Below, in pieces: positions 10,322 to 19,771 of a stretch of DNA of 64,000 nt (its first letter is position 1; every line of letters starts with the position of its first letter). A program made the translations under genes and the position numbers. Source of the stretch: Anastrepha obliqua (lineage: Eukaryota > Arthropoda > Insecta > Diptera > Tephritidae); NCBI RefSeq assembly GCF_027943255.1, contig NC_072893.1:90961784-91025783 (forward strand), in the 5' to 3' direction. Below the pieces are notes generated by a model. The model was given only the letters and a program-made list of their open reading frames with translations, searched no databases and was not told where the DNA came from.

Positions 10322-11535
10322 TTGGGTAGTCGAAAAAGTCTTTTGGTGTTAGAAAGGTGACATTTTAAGCTTCATTTAACCAAAAAAAATTAAATTCGGA
10401 GAAGTTAAACAAAGTTATAGCTGTTCAAAAATGAGTGAAAATAATGAAGAAATTCGCTATATTTTGAGATTTTTGTATAAAAAAGGGAAGAATGCCACGC
10501 AAGCCACCAATGAAATTTGTGAAGTTTGTGGAGACGATGCTGTATCAGTTCGTGTAGCACAACAATGGTTCGCTCGCTTCCGTTCTGGAAATTTCGATGT
10601 GAAAGATGCACCTCGCTCCGGTCGACCTATCGTTGAAAAAGTAGATGAAATTATGGAAAAGATTGACCAGGACCGTCACATAAGCTGCCATGACATCGCC
10701 AAGGCACTAAACATTCATCATCAAACGGTTTTGAACCGTTTAAAAAAGGCTGGTTACAAAAAGAAGCTCGATGTTTGGGTACCACATGAATTGTCTGTGA
10801 AAAATTTAATGAACCGAATTAACATCTGCGATTCTTTGCTGAAACGAAATGAAATCGAACCATTTCTGAAGCGAATGGTAACAGGAGACGTAAAGTGGGT
10901 TAAATACGACAATTATGTGCGAAAAAGATCATTGTGTAAGGGTGGTGAAGCTCAACAAATGGTCGCAAAGCCAGGATTGACGCCTCGAAAGGTTAAGCTG
11001 TGTGTTTGGTGGGATTAAAAAGGAATCATCCACTATGAGCTGAGCCAGTCTGCTCGAACGATTGATTCTACACTTTACTGTCAACAACTGATTGAGATTG
11101 AAGCAAGCAATCGAAAAAAACGGCCAGAACTGATCAGCAGAAAGGGCGTCGTCTCCCATCAGGACAACGCTTGGCCACACACATCTTTGATGACTCGGGA
11201 AAAACTGGGAGAGTTTGGCTGGGAAGTTTTGATGCATCCACCATATAGCCCTGATCTTGCACCATCGGACTACCATTTGTTTCGGTCAATGCAGAACTCC
11301 CTTAATGAAGTAAAGTTGGCTGCAAGAGAAGCCTGTGAAAATTACTTGTCACAGTTTTTCGCCGAGAAACCACAAAAGTTTTACACTGATGGAATAATGT
11401 CTCTAGAAGAAAAATGGCAAAAGGTGGTCGATCAAAATGGTACATATTTGGTTTAATAAAGTTCATTATAAATATAAAAAAAAAAATGAGTTGAAGTTTG
11501 ATTAGAAATACGAAAAGGCTTTTTCGACTACCCAA
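10322..11535 (+). mobile_element. Near-intact mariner transposon, 1214 bp
   Basis: Terminal inverted repeats begin TTGGGTAGTCGAAAAAG at 10322, and the same word with minor change is read on the minus strand from 11535. TA flanks both ends (10320-10321, 11536-11537). The length of about 1.2 kb is normal for a mariner. A single transposase gene fills the interior. Only one in-frame stop interrupts it, so this is among the better preserved elements in the window. Confidence 0.92.
10431..11456 (+). pseudogene. Mariner transposase (DD34D), one in-frame stop
   Basis: This cut-and-paste transposase would bind the element ends and move it through a DDE/D active site. It has 341 codons plus stop, normal for mariner, starting at MSENNEEIRYIL. 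Domains in order: HTH region with WFARFRSGNFDVKDAPRSGR (residues 46-65), WVPHEL (116-121), first catalytic Asp in VTGD (153), HQDN with the second Asp (245), and the SPDLAPSD block with the third Asp 34 residues on (280). The residue after the first Asp is Val where Glu is usual. TAA at 11016-11018 replaces what is normally Trp in the WWDW block. Apart from that the frame is open throughout, so the copy is recent but inactive as it stands. Confidence 0.9.
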
Positions 11536-11552
11536 TATATATATATATATGT

Positions 11553-11668
11553 ATAGAAATACACTTGGAGGTTTGCCATTGTCTGCCATTCTTCTCCACT
11601 TTGGTGTTTCGAACCAATATTCTTCGATGGTAGTCACGCACCAACGCATTCGGCTAAGGTGGCCGCCT
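11553..11668 (-). mobile_element. tRNA-headed SINE, head and start of body
   Basis: Read on the minus strand: the head CATTCGG-containing blocks (CCGAATGCGTTGGTGCGTGA), the B-box-like word TTGGTTCGAAACACC, then a shortened body ending GGCAAACCTCCAAGTGTATTTC. It lies 17 bases beyond the mariner. Confidence 0.7.
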
Positions 11669-13689
11669 TTGTGTACTTGTAAGCTTTATAAATATTGCTT
11701 GTAATGGAGATCAACACAAAACGGAAAGATTAATAAATATTTGACAATCGTAGGCATTGTGTACTCAACGTATCCCAACGGTGCTGTCCGATTTTTTTTT
11801 TTTTTCAATGCTTTTTTTTTTGTAGCGCATCAATGACCTGATTTTTAGTTTATATTTCACCAACCAACCTCTGTAATACGCGATGAAGTGGCTCATATAT
11901 TCAGCACTACTGACACTAAATCTTCCAAATCCCAATTGTCCCAGCGAAACTAAAATTTTTCATTGAATTTTTCACACTCCAATTCCTTGAACCTGCCATT
12001 TACTGCAACGAACTTGAACGACTTGCTTTCAACAGCAGCAGCACCAGTACTTTTAACACACTTAATATCTAGTTAGGTGCCGCAGCTGTTTCCTCGTATT
12101 TTGCTGATATTTCAAAATCCATAGCTGGGCCCAAATGAGCAGAAGCGCATTGGCAAAAACCACAAGCATGGTGCGAAAAGTTGAAAAGATACACTGTGAC
12201 ACATAGTGTGTGTGTATGTGTGTAATAGCAGAATAGTGCAATACAGAGGATGACTGAAATTAATTACGCGAGTTAAGCAAATCCTAATGAAATTCCCTGT
12301 AACACAGTTGCCTCGCTACCATTTCGCCTACAGTCCGCTGCCACCGCAATTTTGAACGGCTGCATATACACTTGCTATGTATGTACGTACGAGTATGTAT
12401 GTATGCAGTTACCATGATTGTTCAATAGTCGAACAGTCACTGTGACTGCGCCCATCAACGCACTGATTTTCGATGGAAATTTAATTTCGCTGGCAAATTT
12501 GGTTTCATTTGCAGCCTCCGGTGGCGACAACGAGGCTTAACTTTTGTCATTTCTTTATTCGTTTTGTCATTGATTGTGTTTCGTTTTTATTTTTTACCAC
12601 TCGCTTTGCTCTACTTGCTGACCAGTCTGCCTGCCAGTCGGCCACCTCTTCTTTTCCAACCATCTGTCATTAGTAGTTGTGTTGCAACGCTGCACCAATG
12701 CATAAGTGTCCATTTAATTGACTTCCCAGTCGTCCATGCAATGCCAATAACCATTGCCATCGTTATCTTCTTCTTCTTTATTCACCACAACAGCAATAAA
12801 AGCAGCTCCATTTTTCGTGTTAGTTTGCCTCCCCATCACTGACGGTGGCTGGGTACCAGTGGGCCAATGAGCCAGTGAGCTTGTAAGGCTGTCAGTGTGT
12901 TTCTCAACTTGTCGGCTTGTCAATTTGCGCGCTTCGTTGCAGTTGTGGCATATTTGATTCAATGATTTTGTCCAGATATGTATTTTTCCTTTTTAATTTT
13001 GTTGCTTTCGCAGAAAGTTTGAAAGCAATGCAAAGTCAAGAAATAGCTTGACATTTCCTTAAATATCGAGTTTTTCGTTCTCCGCCGCCGCGAGTGAATT
13101 TGAAAGTTTGTGTGACGTCTGGAATAGGCCACCGACCAAAATTGTTTCCCATTGTTGTTTCTCATTAATTGGAATCGATGAGTGATTTTGATGGCAATAG
13201 TTGCATTGATACAATACTGGAAGAAAAGTTGATGGCAAATGTATTTAAGATATGATAGATGCTAGGCAATGTCCTTGCATCTCTTTTGATTATCTTTGTA
13301 AATGTGCGAAATGAAATTGGCAGAGTGACAACTGTCCTTACAATTTCTCCGCGCTGCCGTCCTATATGGCAACCAAATCCACATTACGAGAGCATATAAC
13401 AGTATACTAAAAATAAGGCTCTTCCTTTAAATTCAGTGGAAGTTGAAAGTTCAAAGTACGGCAGAAACTATATGAGTTAGGTAATCACTGAAGATAAGTC
13501 ATGGATGATTGAGCAAGGCCCCGGCACACGTTAACAAAGTCATTACTGAGTGTTAAAAATAGAGCTGACTTTTTCATAAATGTTTTCGACATCCGCAGTA
13601 TCACTTGGTATAAAAACTTCTACCAGACAGCCAATGACTAGGCTGTTCAATATTGGGATTCTGGAGCGGTAGCGGCTGAAGCTTGCACC
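11669..13689. other. Unique-looking intron/intergenic DNA
   Basis: I recognise no gene or transposon. The stretch has a T-rich run at about 11791-11822, GT repeats near 12205, and TATG repeats near 12380. These are ordinary for fly introns. Frames such as 12564-12842 are low-complexity and unsupported. Confidence 0.5.
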
Positions 13690-14335
13690 ACTTTTTGACC
13701 GCTTTGTTGTTTTACCACAGTTGTTACATATTTAGAAAGGCTGACGCTTCTGCAATTACGTGCCGATGTTTCAAACCAATCAGAGCAAAGCTGAGCGAGT
13801 TATAGCACTTCTACTGAAAGATTAGATGTCAAAATTTCAGGCCAATCAGAGCAAAATTGAGGAAGTTATAGCATTTTTACCGAGAAGATTCGACAACTTT
13901 GTTGTTTTTCAACCGATTTTCGTGATTTTTGTGGTTTTTGCATATTTATAAAGGCTGACGCTTCTGCAGTTACGTGCCGAAGTTTCAAGCCAATCAGAAC
14001 AAATCTGAGTGAGTTATAGCACTTCTACTGAAGGGTTATATGTTAAAGTTTCAGACTAATCAGAGCAAAATTGAGGAAGTTACAGCATTTTTACCGAGAA
14101 GATTCAACAACTTTGTTGTTTTTCAACCGATTTTCGTGGTTTTTGCATATTTAGAAAGGCTGACGCTTCTGCAGTTACGTGCCGATGTTTCAAACCAATC
14201 AGAGCAAAGCTGAGTGAGTTATAGCACTTCTACTGAAGGGTTATATGTCAAAGTTTCAGACTAATCAGAGCAAAATTTAGGAGGCACTTTTTCAGAGGAG
14301 ATTTGTTGTCATACAACTGATTTTCATGGTTTACT
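13690..14335. repeat. Minisatellite, about three units of 205-214 bp
   Basis: The landmark CTGACGCTTCTGCA starts at 13741, 13955 and 14160, giving periods of 214 and 205. Each unit carries the same ordered words: TACGTGCCGA, TTTCA..CCAATCAGA, GAGTTATAGCACTTCTACTG, and, in units one and two, TTTTTACCGAGAAGATTC with AACTTTGTTGTTTTTCAACC. Within each unit there is a weaker internal half-repeat, since the phrase built on CAATCAGAGCAAA, then GAG-TTATAGCA or a close variant, occurs twice. The third unit ends in a divergent TTTTCAGAGGAGATTTG version. Confidence 0.85.
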
Positions 14336-14349
14336 TATTTTCCAAGATG

Positions 14350-14493
14350 AGGCCGAACGGCAAGTTATTTAGACTCCGTGATTTGCCACTACCTGTCGAG
14401 GGGCGGCCGATTCAAAAAAGCACTTTTGTATAATTTGCTGCTTCATGATAGTAGTTTATTTTGAACCCGAACAGTACCGAATGGTTGTCACGT
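14350..14493 (-). mobile_element. Degenerate tRNA-headed SINE
   Basis: Minus-oriented fragments of the SINE are in order: CCGAACGGCAAG, then a body piece CTACCTGTCGAGGGGCGGCC, then the head words TTTGAACCCGA and CCGAATGGTTGTCACG. The middle is diverged and shortened. Confidence 0.55.
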
Positions 14494-14589
14494 TCTCGAT
14501 CAATTTCTTTCGATGTTTTTTATGCACTCAAAAAAGAATTCAAGTAATTTAAAGTGGCTGTGAAAATGTTGCCGAAAAAGCTATTCCGT

Positions 14590-14990
14590 CACCGGTAAGC
14601 GCTACAGAAGCAGGCTAAGCGCTTTTTTGGGACTGAAAATTTAAGGCACTGACTTTGAGCATTTCTAGTTTGAACAAAATGGCACGCCAAAGCGCACAAT
14701 CGATTTTCTGTACATCAGGTTTAGTAATCGTGTTACACCCCGTCTTGGCGAAGCCAATTGGTCACCTTGTAGCTATGATTAGGCACCGCTGCGCTTTGTT
14801 TTTTGTGGGTGCCATTAATAACCGATGTTAGCAAACGGTCCTTTAACTATTCAGGTCTTTAATGCGATTATCGAGCAAACCATGCATGAGATAGAGCTAG
14901 AAATTGTCAGCAACGTTAAACCAGCCTCATAAATGAAATCGTGTTCCATAAACAATGGGAATATTTGATCTTTCGACATTAATTTATGTA
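14590..14990 (+). mobile_element. DD41D-type transposase C-terminal relic
   Basis: In shifting plus-strand frames I read RYRSRLSAFL (after GE-RYR), GTDFEHF, FEQNGTP (the second catalytic block with Asn in place of Asp), RTIDFLYIRFSNR, TPRLGEANWSPCSYD and APLRF (the NWPPRSCDLTPLDYFLW block), and a helical tail IQVFNAIIEQTMHEIELEIV. No termini are visible. The order and spacing match the transposases at 8042 and 36395, but decay is advanced. Confidence 0.55.
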
Positions 14991-15304
14991 TATTAATTTT
15001 TTTCATTTCTAAAAAGAAACCGTTATTTTACCTACCCCTTACTTGTACATAAAAATACATAAGATATAATTTTGTTTTTAAGTTTTCGGGGATTTTTATT
15101 AATTGTAAGAAATTTTTGTGAGAATAGACCCATAGAGAAATTTTCCTGGAAATATGTTTGGAGAGCTTTGAACCCTACCAGACTTTTGTACTATGATATT
15201 TTAGGTACTTGTGAAAAATGTTTTTGATCTTACAATTAGAGGGAATATCTTAAAAACCGCTCCTGAAAATTTATTTCTCATACTCGTACATTATATGATA
15301 TTTA
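14991..15304. other. AT-rich non-coding DNA
   Basis: Nothing recognised. Confidence 0.45.
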
Positions 15305-15642
15305 GCTGAATTCGAGGCGACGAGGCGTCCCTTATAGTGTTCGAGAGAAGGATTCTGCGGAAGATTTTTGGACCTTTGCTCATTGGCGACGACGAGTATC
15401 GCAGACGATGGAACGACGAGCTTTACGATGACAGCGAATCAACTTGGTACCAACCACGACCTCTGCTTTGGAAAGATCTCGTGAAGAAGGACTTGACTTC
15501 ACTTGGTGCTTCCAACTAGCCCCGGTTAGCGCAAGAAAGAAACGACTGGCGTGCTTAATTAAACTCAGGAAAAATCACGTAAGCGATTATCGCGCCACTC
15601 AAGAAGAAGAAGATATTGATGCTTTAAATATTATTTCGAATT
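15305..15642 (+). mobile_element. LINE family C, C-terminal fragment
   Basis: The plus strand encodes VFERRILRKIFGPL, GDDEYRRRWNDELYDD, an internal deletion, then WKDLVKKDLTSLGASN, a stop, PRLAQERNDW, and after a frameshift LIKLRKN and VSDYRATQEEE. This is the C-terminal region of an RTE-like non-LTR reverse transcriptase, also seen on the minus strand at 47980-48600. About 45 residues present in that copy (the region from LYDDIDIAQ to RGRERPP) are missing here. The element is cut off by a jockey that landed in its 3' flank. Confidence 0.75.
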
Positions 15643-15653
15643 TCTCGAAACAT
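15643..15653. repeat. Target-site duplication of jockey copy, left
   Basis: TCTCGAAACAT, repeated exactly at 16422-16432, brackets the minus-strand jockey copy. Confidence 0.75.
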
Positions 15654-16421
15654 TTTTTTTTTTTTTTTTTTTTATTTCCATTATAAATTACGATCTGTTA
15701 ATATTAACAATGAGTAATTGGTGTTAGGGTTTGGAATTAAAATGTCCCTTCCCTTTGAAAGAGAACATTATTGTCTTTGGTGGTATTTAGTTAGAATTTT
15801 ACTAATACATAGTTTTCTATAATTTTATATTATTATATTTTATTTTATATCACAGTACGGGCAAGATCTGTGGGTGTTTTGCGCTTTAGTCTTCTTGGTT
15901 TAAGTTCCATTTCCGGTATCAGTCTCATCTCATGGTTTTTGTGCTCTAATAGTCGCAAGATGTGCTTACTGCTGCTTCTTTTTACTGCTTCAGTGACAGT
16001 GTCTATGCCGAGGTCGCGGTGAATATCGTCATTTTTTATATACCAATTTGCGTTTGTGATGGTCCTTAGCATCTTAGATTGACTTCTCTGAATGATTTGT
16101 AGGTTTGATTTACTGGCAGTCCCCCAAATTTCTAGTCCGTAGGTTCATGTCGGTCTGATTATTGATTTGTATATTATTTGTTTATTAAGTAAGCTTAGGG
16201 TTGATTGTTTTCCTAGTAGCCAGTAGAGTTGTCGGAATTTGTTTTTCATCTCGTTTCTCTTGTTTAGTATGTGTTCTTTCCATGTGAGTTTTGAGTCAAT
16301 CGTTATGCCTAAGTATTTTGCACTTGAGTGTATTTTTATGTCTTCCCCGTTAATTTGGATTGGATATCTTGCAGATTTTCTCTTCGTGTATATTACATGT
16401 TGTGTTTTGTCTTTATTGATC
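15654..16421 (-). mobile_element. 5'-truncated jockey-type LINE with poly(A) tail
   Basis: The minus strand encodes the C-terminal part of a jockey reverse transcriptase: REINKDKTQHVIY, SSAKYLGITIDSKLTWKEHI, NKFRQLYWLLGKQSTLSL, IIYKSIIRPT, then TYGLEIWG, ANWYIKNDDIHRDL and RKTPTDLARTVI before the terminal stop at about 15845. One TGA at 16142-16144, where Trp is expected in the PTWTYG block, is the only break in 190 codons. The 3' end is a run of 21 T on the plus strand (15653-15673), that is a poly(A) tail on the element strand. An 11-bp target duplication TCTCGAAACAT flanks it. It inserted into DNA adjoining LINE C. Confidence 0.88.
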
Positions 16422-16432
16422 TCTCGAAACAT
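16422..16432. repeat. Target-site duplication of jockey copy, right
   Basis: Second exact copy of TCTCGAAACAT (see 15643-15653). Confidence 0.75.
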
Positions 16433-17002
16433 GAAAACTCATTTCAGCACTAAAAGTAATTTTGAACCCGTCGGGGGTTTTGATGCACTCACGCGATGAC
16501 ATCGTTCTGCAAAAGAATTTCGCACTCTTCCGCACCTTGACCCTCACTTTCTCGCACAGTGTAATCTAAATGAGGTTTCTTCTCCTATACCGACTCTATT
16601 CTTACCCACGAGACGGTGACCCGTCATTGCATGCCATACTAAAAATAATTATAAACTGACTAGTTATTTCCAGTAGGTGGTACGCTGGCGAGTAGTATTT
16701 GCTGTCTTTGTATAACTAAAAGTAAACAAAATCAGCCAACATCCACCGGAGCCATTTAGCGAATAACGACAAGCGAAAATCAGACCGAAATGAGGTAGAG
16801 CAAAGTTAAATTTTGTCGGAGCGGTGCAGAAGAAGGCAGCTCTTTCGCTGTTGTTGGCGACAATTCAGGTTTGCAGAAAGCGAAAGACAATCGTAAATCA
16901 GTGTTGCAGCGCAGGTGCGAATACGAGTGCATATGTACTTATTAGGGCTGTTTTTCAGGTCCCGGAAATCTCGGATTGAATTAAAACACTTTGGCTATTC
17001 CG
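16433..17002. other. Non-coding DNA of unknown origin
   Basis: The stretch is less AT-rich than its surroundings around 16500-16620 and 16740-16920, but I recognise no coding motif. A word GTCCCGGAAATCTCGG at about 16958 resembles CCCGAAAATTCGGG at about 19800, on the other side of the nested LINEs. Confidence 0.4.
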
Positions 17003-17330
17003 TCAGATTGTATTCTTTCCACATGATTTCGCCATTATTTTTTTTCTTTTTCTGGTGAATTTGTTGATATCCTCGATTTCACAAACCTCACGGATCTCGG
17101 CATTCGTTTTTCTATCGTACAGGGTGTGTCCAACGATAGCTCTAAGTGAACGCATTTCAACAGTTGCTGCTTGTTGTTGTGATGCTGTTGCATCAGTTCT
17201 CGCTTCGGAAGCATACGTTAGTATTGGTTGCACGGATACGAATATTGGTTGGATACGCGTTTTACTTTTTATACGCAAATATTTATTACGCCAGATTATA
17301 TCTTTTAAACCTGCTATGTATGGCACCCGG
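17003..17330 (-). mobile_element. LINE family D, RT C-terminal piece
   Basis: Minus-strand frame with AGLKDIIWRNKYLRIKSKTR, PILTYASEARTDAT, TVEMRSLRAIVGHTLYDRKT and NAEIREVCEIEDINKF. These are the C-terminal motifs of a non-LTR reverse transcriptase distinct from families A-C. A co-oriented RT core piece of the same type lies at 19511-19771, so the two probably belong to one copy, now separated by LINE A. The intervening RT portion is missing. Confidence 0.7.
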
Positions 17331-19510
17331 CAATTGGAGGGTATCCAATAAAAGGTGCTTTTCTGATCATAGTTGGATCCTCTACGATTTGGATCTTAAG
17401 GTAGATCCACCCCTACCGTATCGAAATCCTTTAAGAACCAACTGGAAGAGGTTCAAAAATGCAGTAAACAAGAGGATAGTAGAGATTCCTATCCCTCAAA
17501 TCACTCTCACGGAAAATCTTGAGAGTAGGGTCATAACACTGGAAAAGGCATTTAGTAGGACCTACAAAACGTCATGCCCCATAAAATTTAGCAAAAAAAC
17601 TCACCCTCCTTGGTGGAGTAGGAGCTCTTAAAACTAAGGGAAAAATTTAGATCAACGTTTAACCTCAGCTACTCGACGGGAAATTTGGAATTGTACAGAG
17701 AAAGTCGGAGATAGTACAAGAAGGCAATCAGGGCCGCCAAAAAAGAGAGCTGGAGGGAATTTTGTTCATCAATCGAATCCACCAGGGATTCTGCTAGGCT
17801 CAGCCGTATTCTTTCCAAAGAACACTCAATGGCTTCTTGGGTCAATAAACCTGATGGAACTTGGACTGCTACAGCAGAAGAATCGCTAGAGCTTCTGCTA
17901 AACACGCATTTTCCGGGATGCAGCGCTTACGAAAGTGAGAGGGGAAACATTAGGCGGAGCCAATATAATCCACAGCATCTTGCAAATTAAATTATTACCA
18001 AGGAAAAAGTTGCATGGGCAATCAAATCTTTCTCACCCTTTAAATCTCCGGGGCCAGATGGGATCATTCCAAAGATGTTACAGGAAACCTTGGACTGTAT
18101 CCTACCATGGCTAGAGGAAATTCTTAAAGCGTGTTTAAACTTAGGCCATATTCCAGATAGCTGGAAACTAGTCAAGGTCGTCTTCATACCAAAAGTAGGT
18201 AGAAGAGGACATGAATCAGCGAAGGACTTCAGGCCAATCAGTCTTTCGCCTTTCCTGTTAAAAACTTTTGAAAGACTTTTGGATACGCACCTCAGAAGCT
18301 CTTTGGAGAGCTCTGGTATATCAACTGCACAACACGCATACCTTAAAGGCAAATCTACGGAGACAGCGCTTCACGAGGTAATCCGAACAATAGAGGGATC
18401 TCTAGAGAGCAAACATTATACCATAGCGGAATTCTTGGATATCGAAGGCGCCTTTAACAATGTTAGCACAGATGCCATCCAACGGGCGTTGATAGACCTG
18501 GAGGTGGACAGTTGCACTAGTAACTGGGTCGTCTCTATGCTAGAAACCAGGATCATCAAAGCTAATATGGGTAATATCAACATAACCAAGAAGATCTACG
18601 GGGGCACTCCACAAGGGGGAGTATTATCTCCACTTCTTTGGCTATGTGTGATCAGCAAACTCTTAATAAAATATAATGGAGGTGGGGTAAAAGTGGTGGC
18701 GTACGCTGATGATGTGGAGCTAATGGTGTCAAGACTGTGTCCAAATACGATCAGTGGGATCATCCAAAGGGCGTTAAGCGAGCTTAACTCTTGGGCCACA
18801 GGATATGGCCTAAGTTTAAACCCACGTAAAACAGAACTTATGCTTTTTACCACCAGATACAAGGTACCAACTTTTACCCTACCAAATATCAACGGACAAA
18901 CTCTGTCACTATCAACCAGTGCAAAGTACTTAGGGGTAATTCTGGACTCCAAACTAAGCTGGAAATTAAACATCGAAGAACGGGCAAGGAAAGCAGAAAT
19001 TGCTTATATGAGAGAGTACATTACCAAATTACTCGGCAGAATACAAAGATCCTCCTGTGCAATAACGATCGGTGCAATCAGATCATGTCCTAGAGAGGCT
19101 CTCAATGCACTGACACACGTTATTCCAATAGTCCTACATATAAAGAAGACGGCAACCATGAGTGCATTTAGGTTAAATGAAGCGGGTCGCTGGAGAGAAA
19201 AGACGTATGGTCATGCTAGTCTATTATTGCGACAAACTCAGTTAACCTCGGTGAGGACTGACTACATCGTCCCGATGGTAACGTTCAATAGGAATTTTGC
19301 CACACTCTTTCCATCTAAAAAAGAATGGAATAAGGGATTCTCTCTAAACAACTTCGATACCACAGTCTATACAGATGGCAGTAAAATGGATTGTGGTGTT
19401 ATCGCTGGTATATATTGGAATTGAAAAATCTGTGCGTCTCCCTAATACCAGCAGCGTCTTTCAAGCGGAAGTACTAACAATTGGGGAAGTCTGTAATCTA
19501 ATCGAATATC
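17331..19510 (+). mobile_element. LINE family A, endonuclease end to RNase H start
   Basis: This is the largest retrotransposon fragment in the window. It starts in the C-terminus of an APE-type endonuclease (NWRVSNKRCFSDHSWILYD, about 17331-17386) and continues with the linker (PYRNPLRTNWKRF; ASWVNKPDGTWTA near 17838). It contains a long open RT segment (18075-19424) and ends in the RNase H domain (VYTDGSKMDCG, then after a one-base frameshift near 19423 RLPNTSSVFQAEVLTI). Both ends are truncated, with no tail or target duplication visible. Stops and frameshifts occur in the linker (about 17620). It lies between two co-oriented minus-strand pieces of LINE D. Confidence 0.88.
18075..19424 (+). 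pseudogene. Reverse transcriptase (LINE A), open for 449 codons
   Basis: This RNA-dependent DNA polymerase domain would copy the element RNA at a nicked target. The visible blocks, in order, are SWKLVKVVFIPKVGR and DFRPISLSPFLLKTFERLL (fingers), QHAYLKGKSTETALHEV, the first catalytic Asp in FLDIEGAFNNV, GTPQGGVLSPLLW (palm), AYADDVELMV with the YADD active site at residues 210-213, GLSLNPRKTELMLF, AKYLGVILDSKLSW and thumb sequence. The final residues VYTDGSKMDCGVIAG begin RNase H. The first Met is internal to the original ORF2. Coding continues upstream in the same family sequence (PFKSPGPDGI at about 18040). The catalytic residues are present, but the element is truncated at both ends. Confidence 0.88.
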
Positions 19511-19771
19511 TACTGTAATAGGTATTGGATCTGATTTTATGCCATTTGTCCGCATAATTGTTTTGTTGTCAGTATTTAAGTCCCCTATTAGCGCTACTAA
19601 ATTTTCAGGTACGTTTTTCTTCCATAAGAACTTGATTACATCACATAGCTTAACTCTGCCGAACGCTTTGGTAAGATCTACGAAGCACGTGTACGCCGGT
19701 TTGTTAAATTTAATTGATTTCTCAACAATTTGTCTTACAATAACAATGGCATCGATTTTCCGAAGGTGCAT
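19511..19771 (-). mobile_element. LINE family D, RT core piece
   Basis: Minus-strand frame with IVRQIVEKSIKFNKPAYTCF, VDLTKAFGRV (first catalytic Asp block, Asp to Gly change in AFDR), KNVPENLVALIGDLN, and NGIKSDPIPITV leading toward the RQGD block, where it breaks. The polarity and order are those expected if this piece is upstream of 17003-17330 in one element. Confidence 0.72.

Noticed and set aside
12564..12842. 92-codon plus-strand frame with hydrophobic start
   Set aside because: Leu/Ile/Phe-rich low-complexity translation of T-rich intron-like DNA; no motif.
13690..14335. CRISPR-like array
   Set aside because: Units exceed 200 bp with no unique spacers; it is a minisatellite in eukaryotic DNA.
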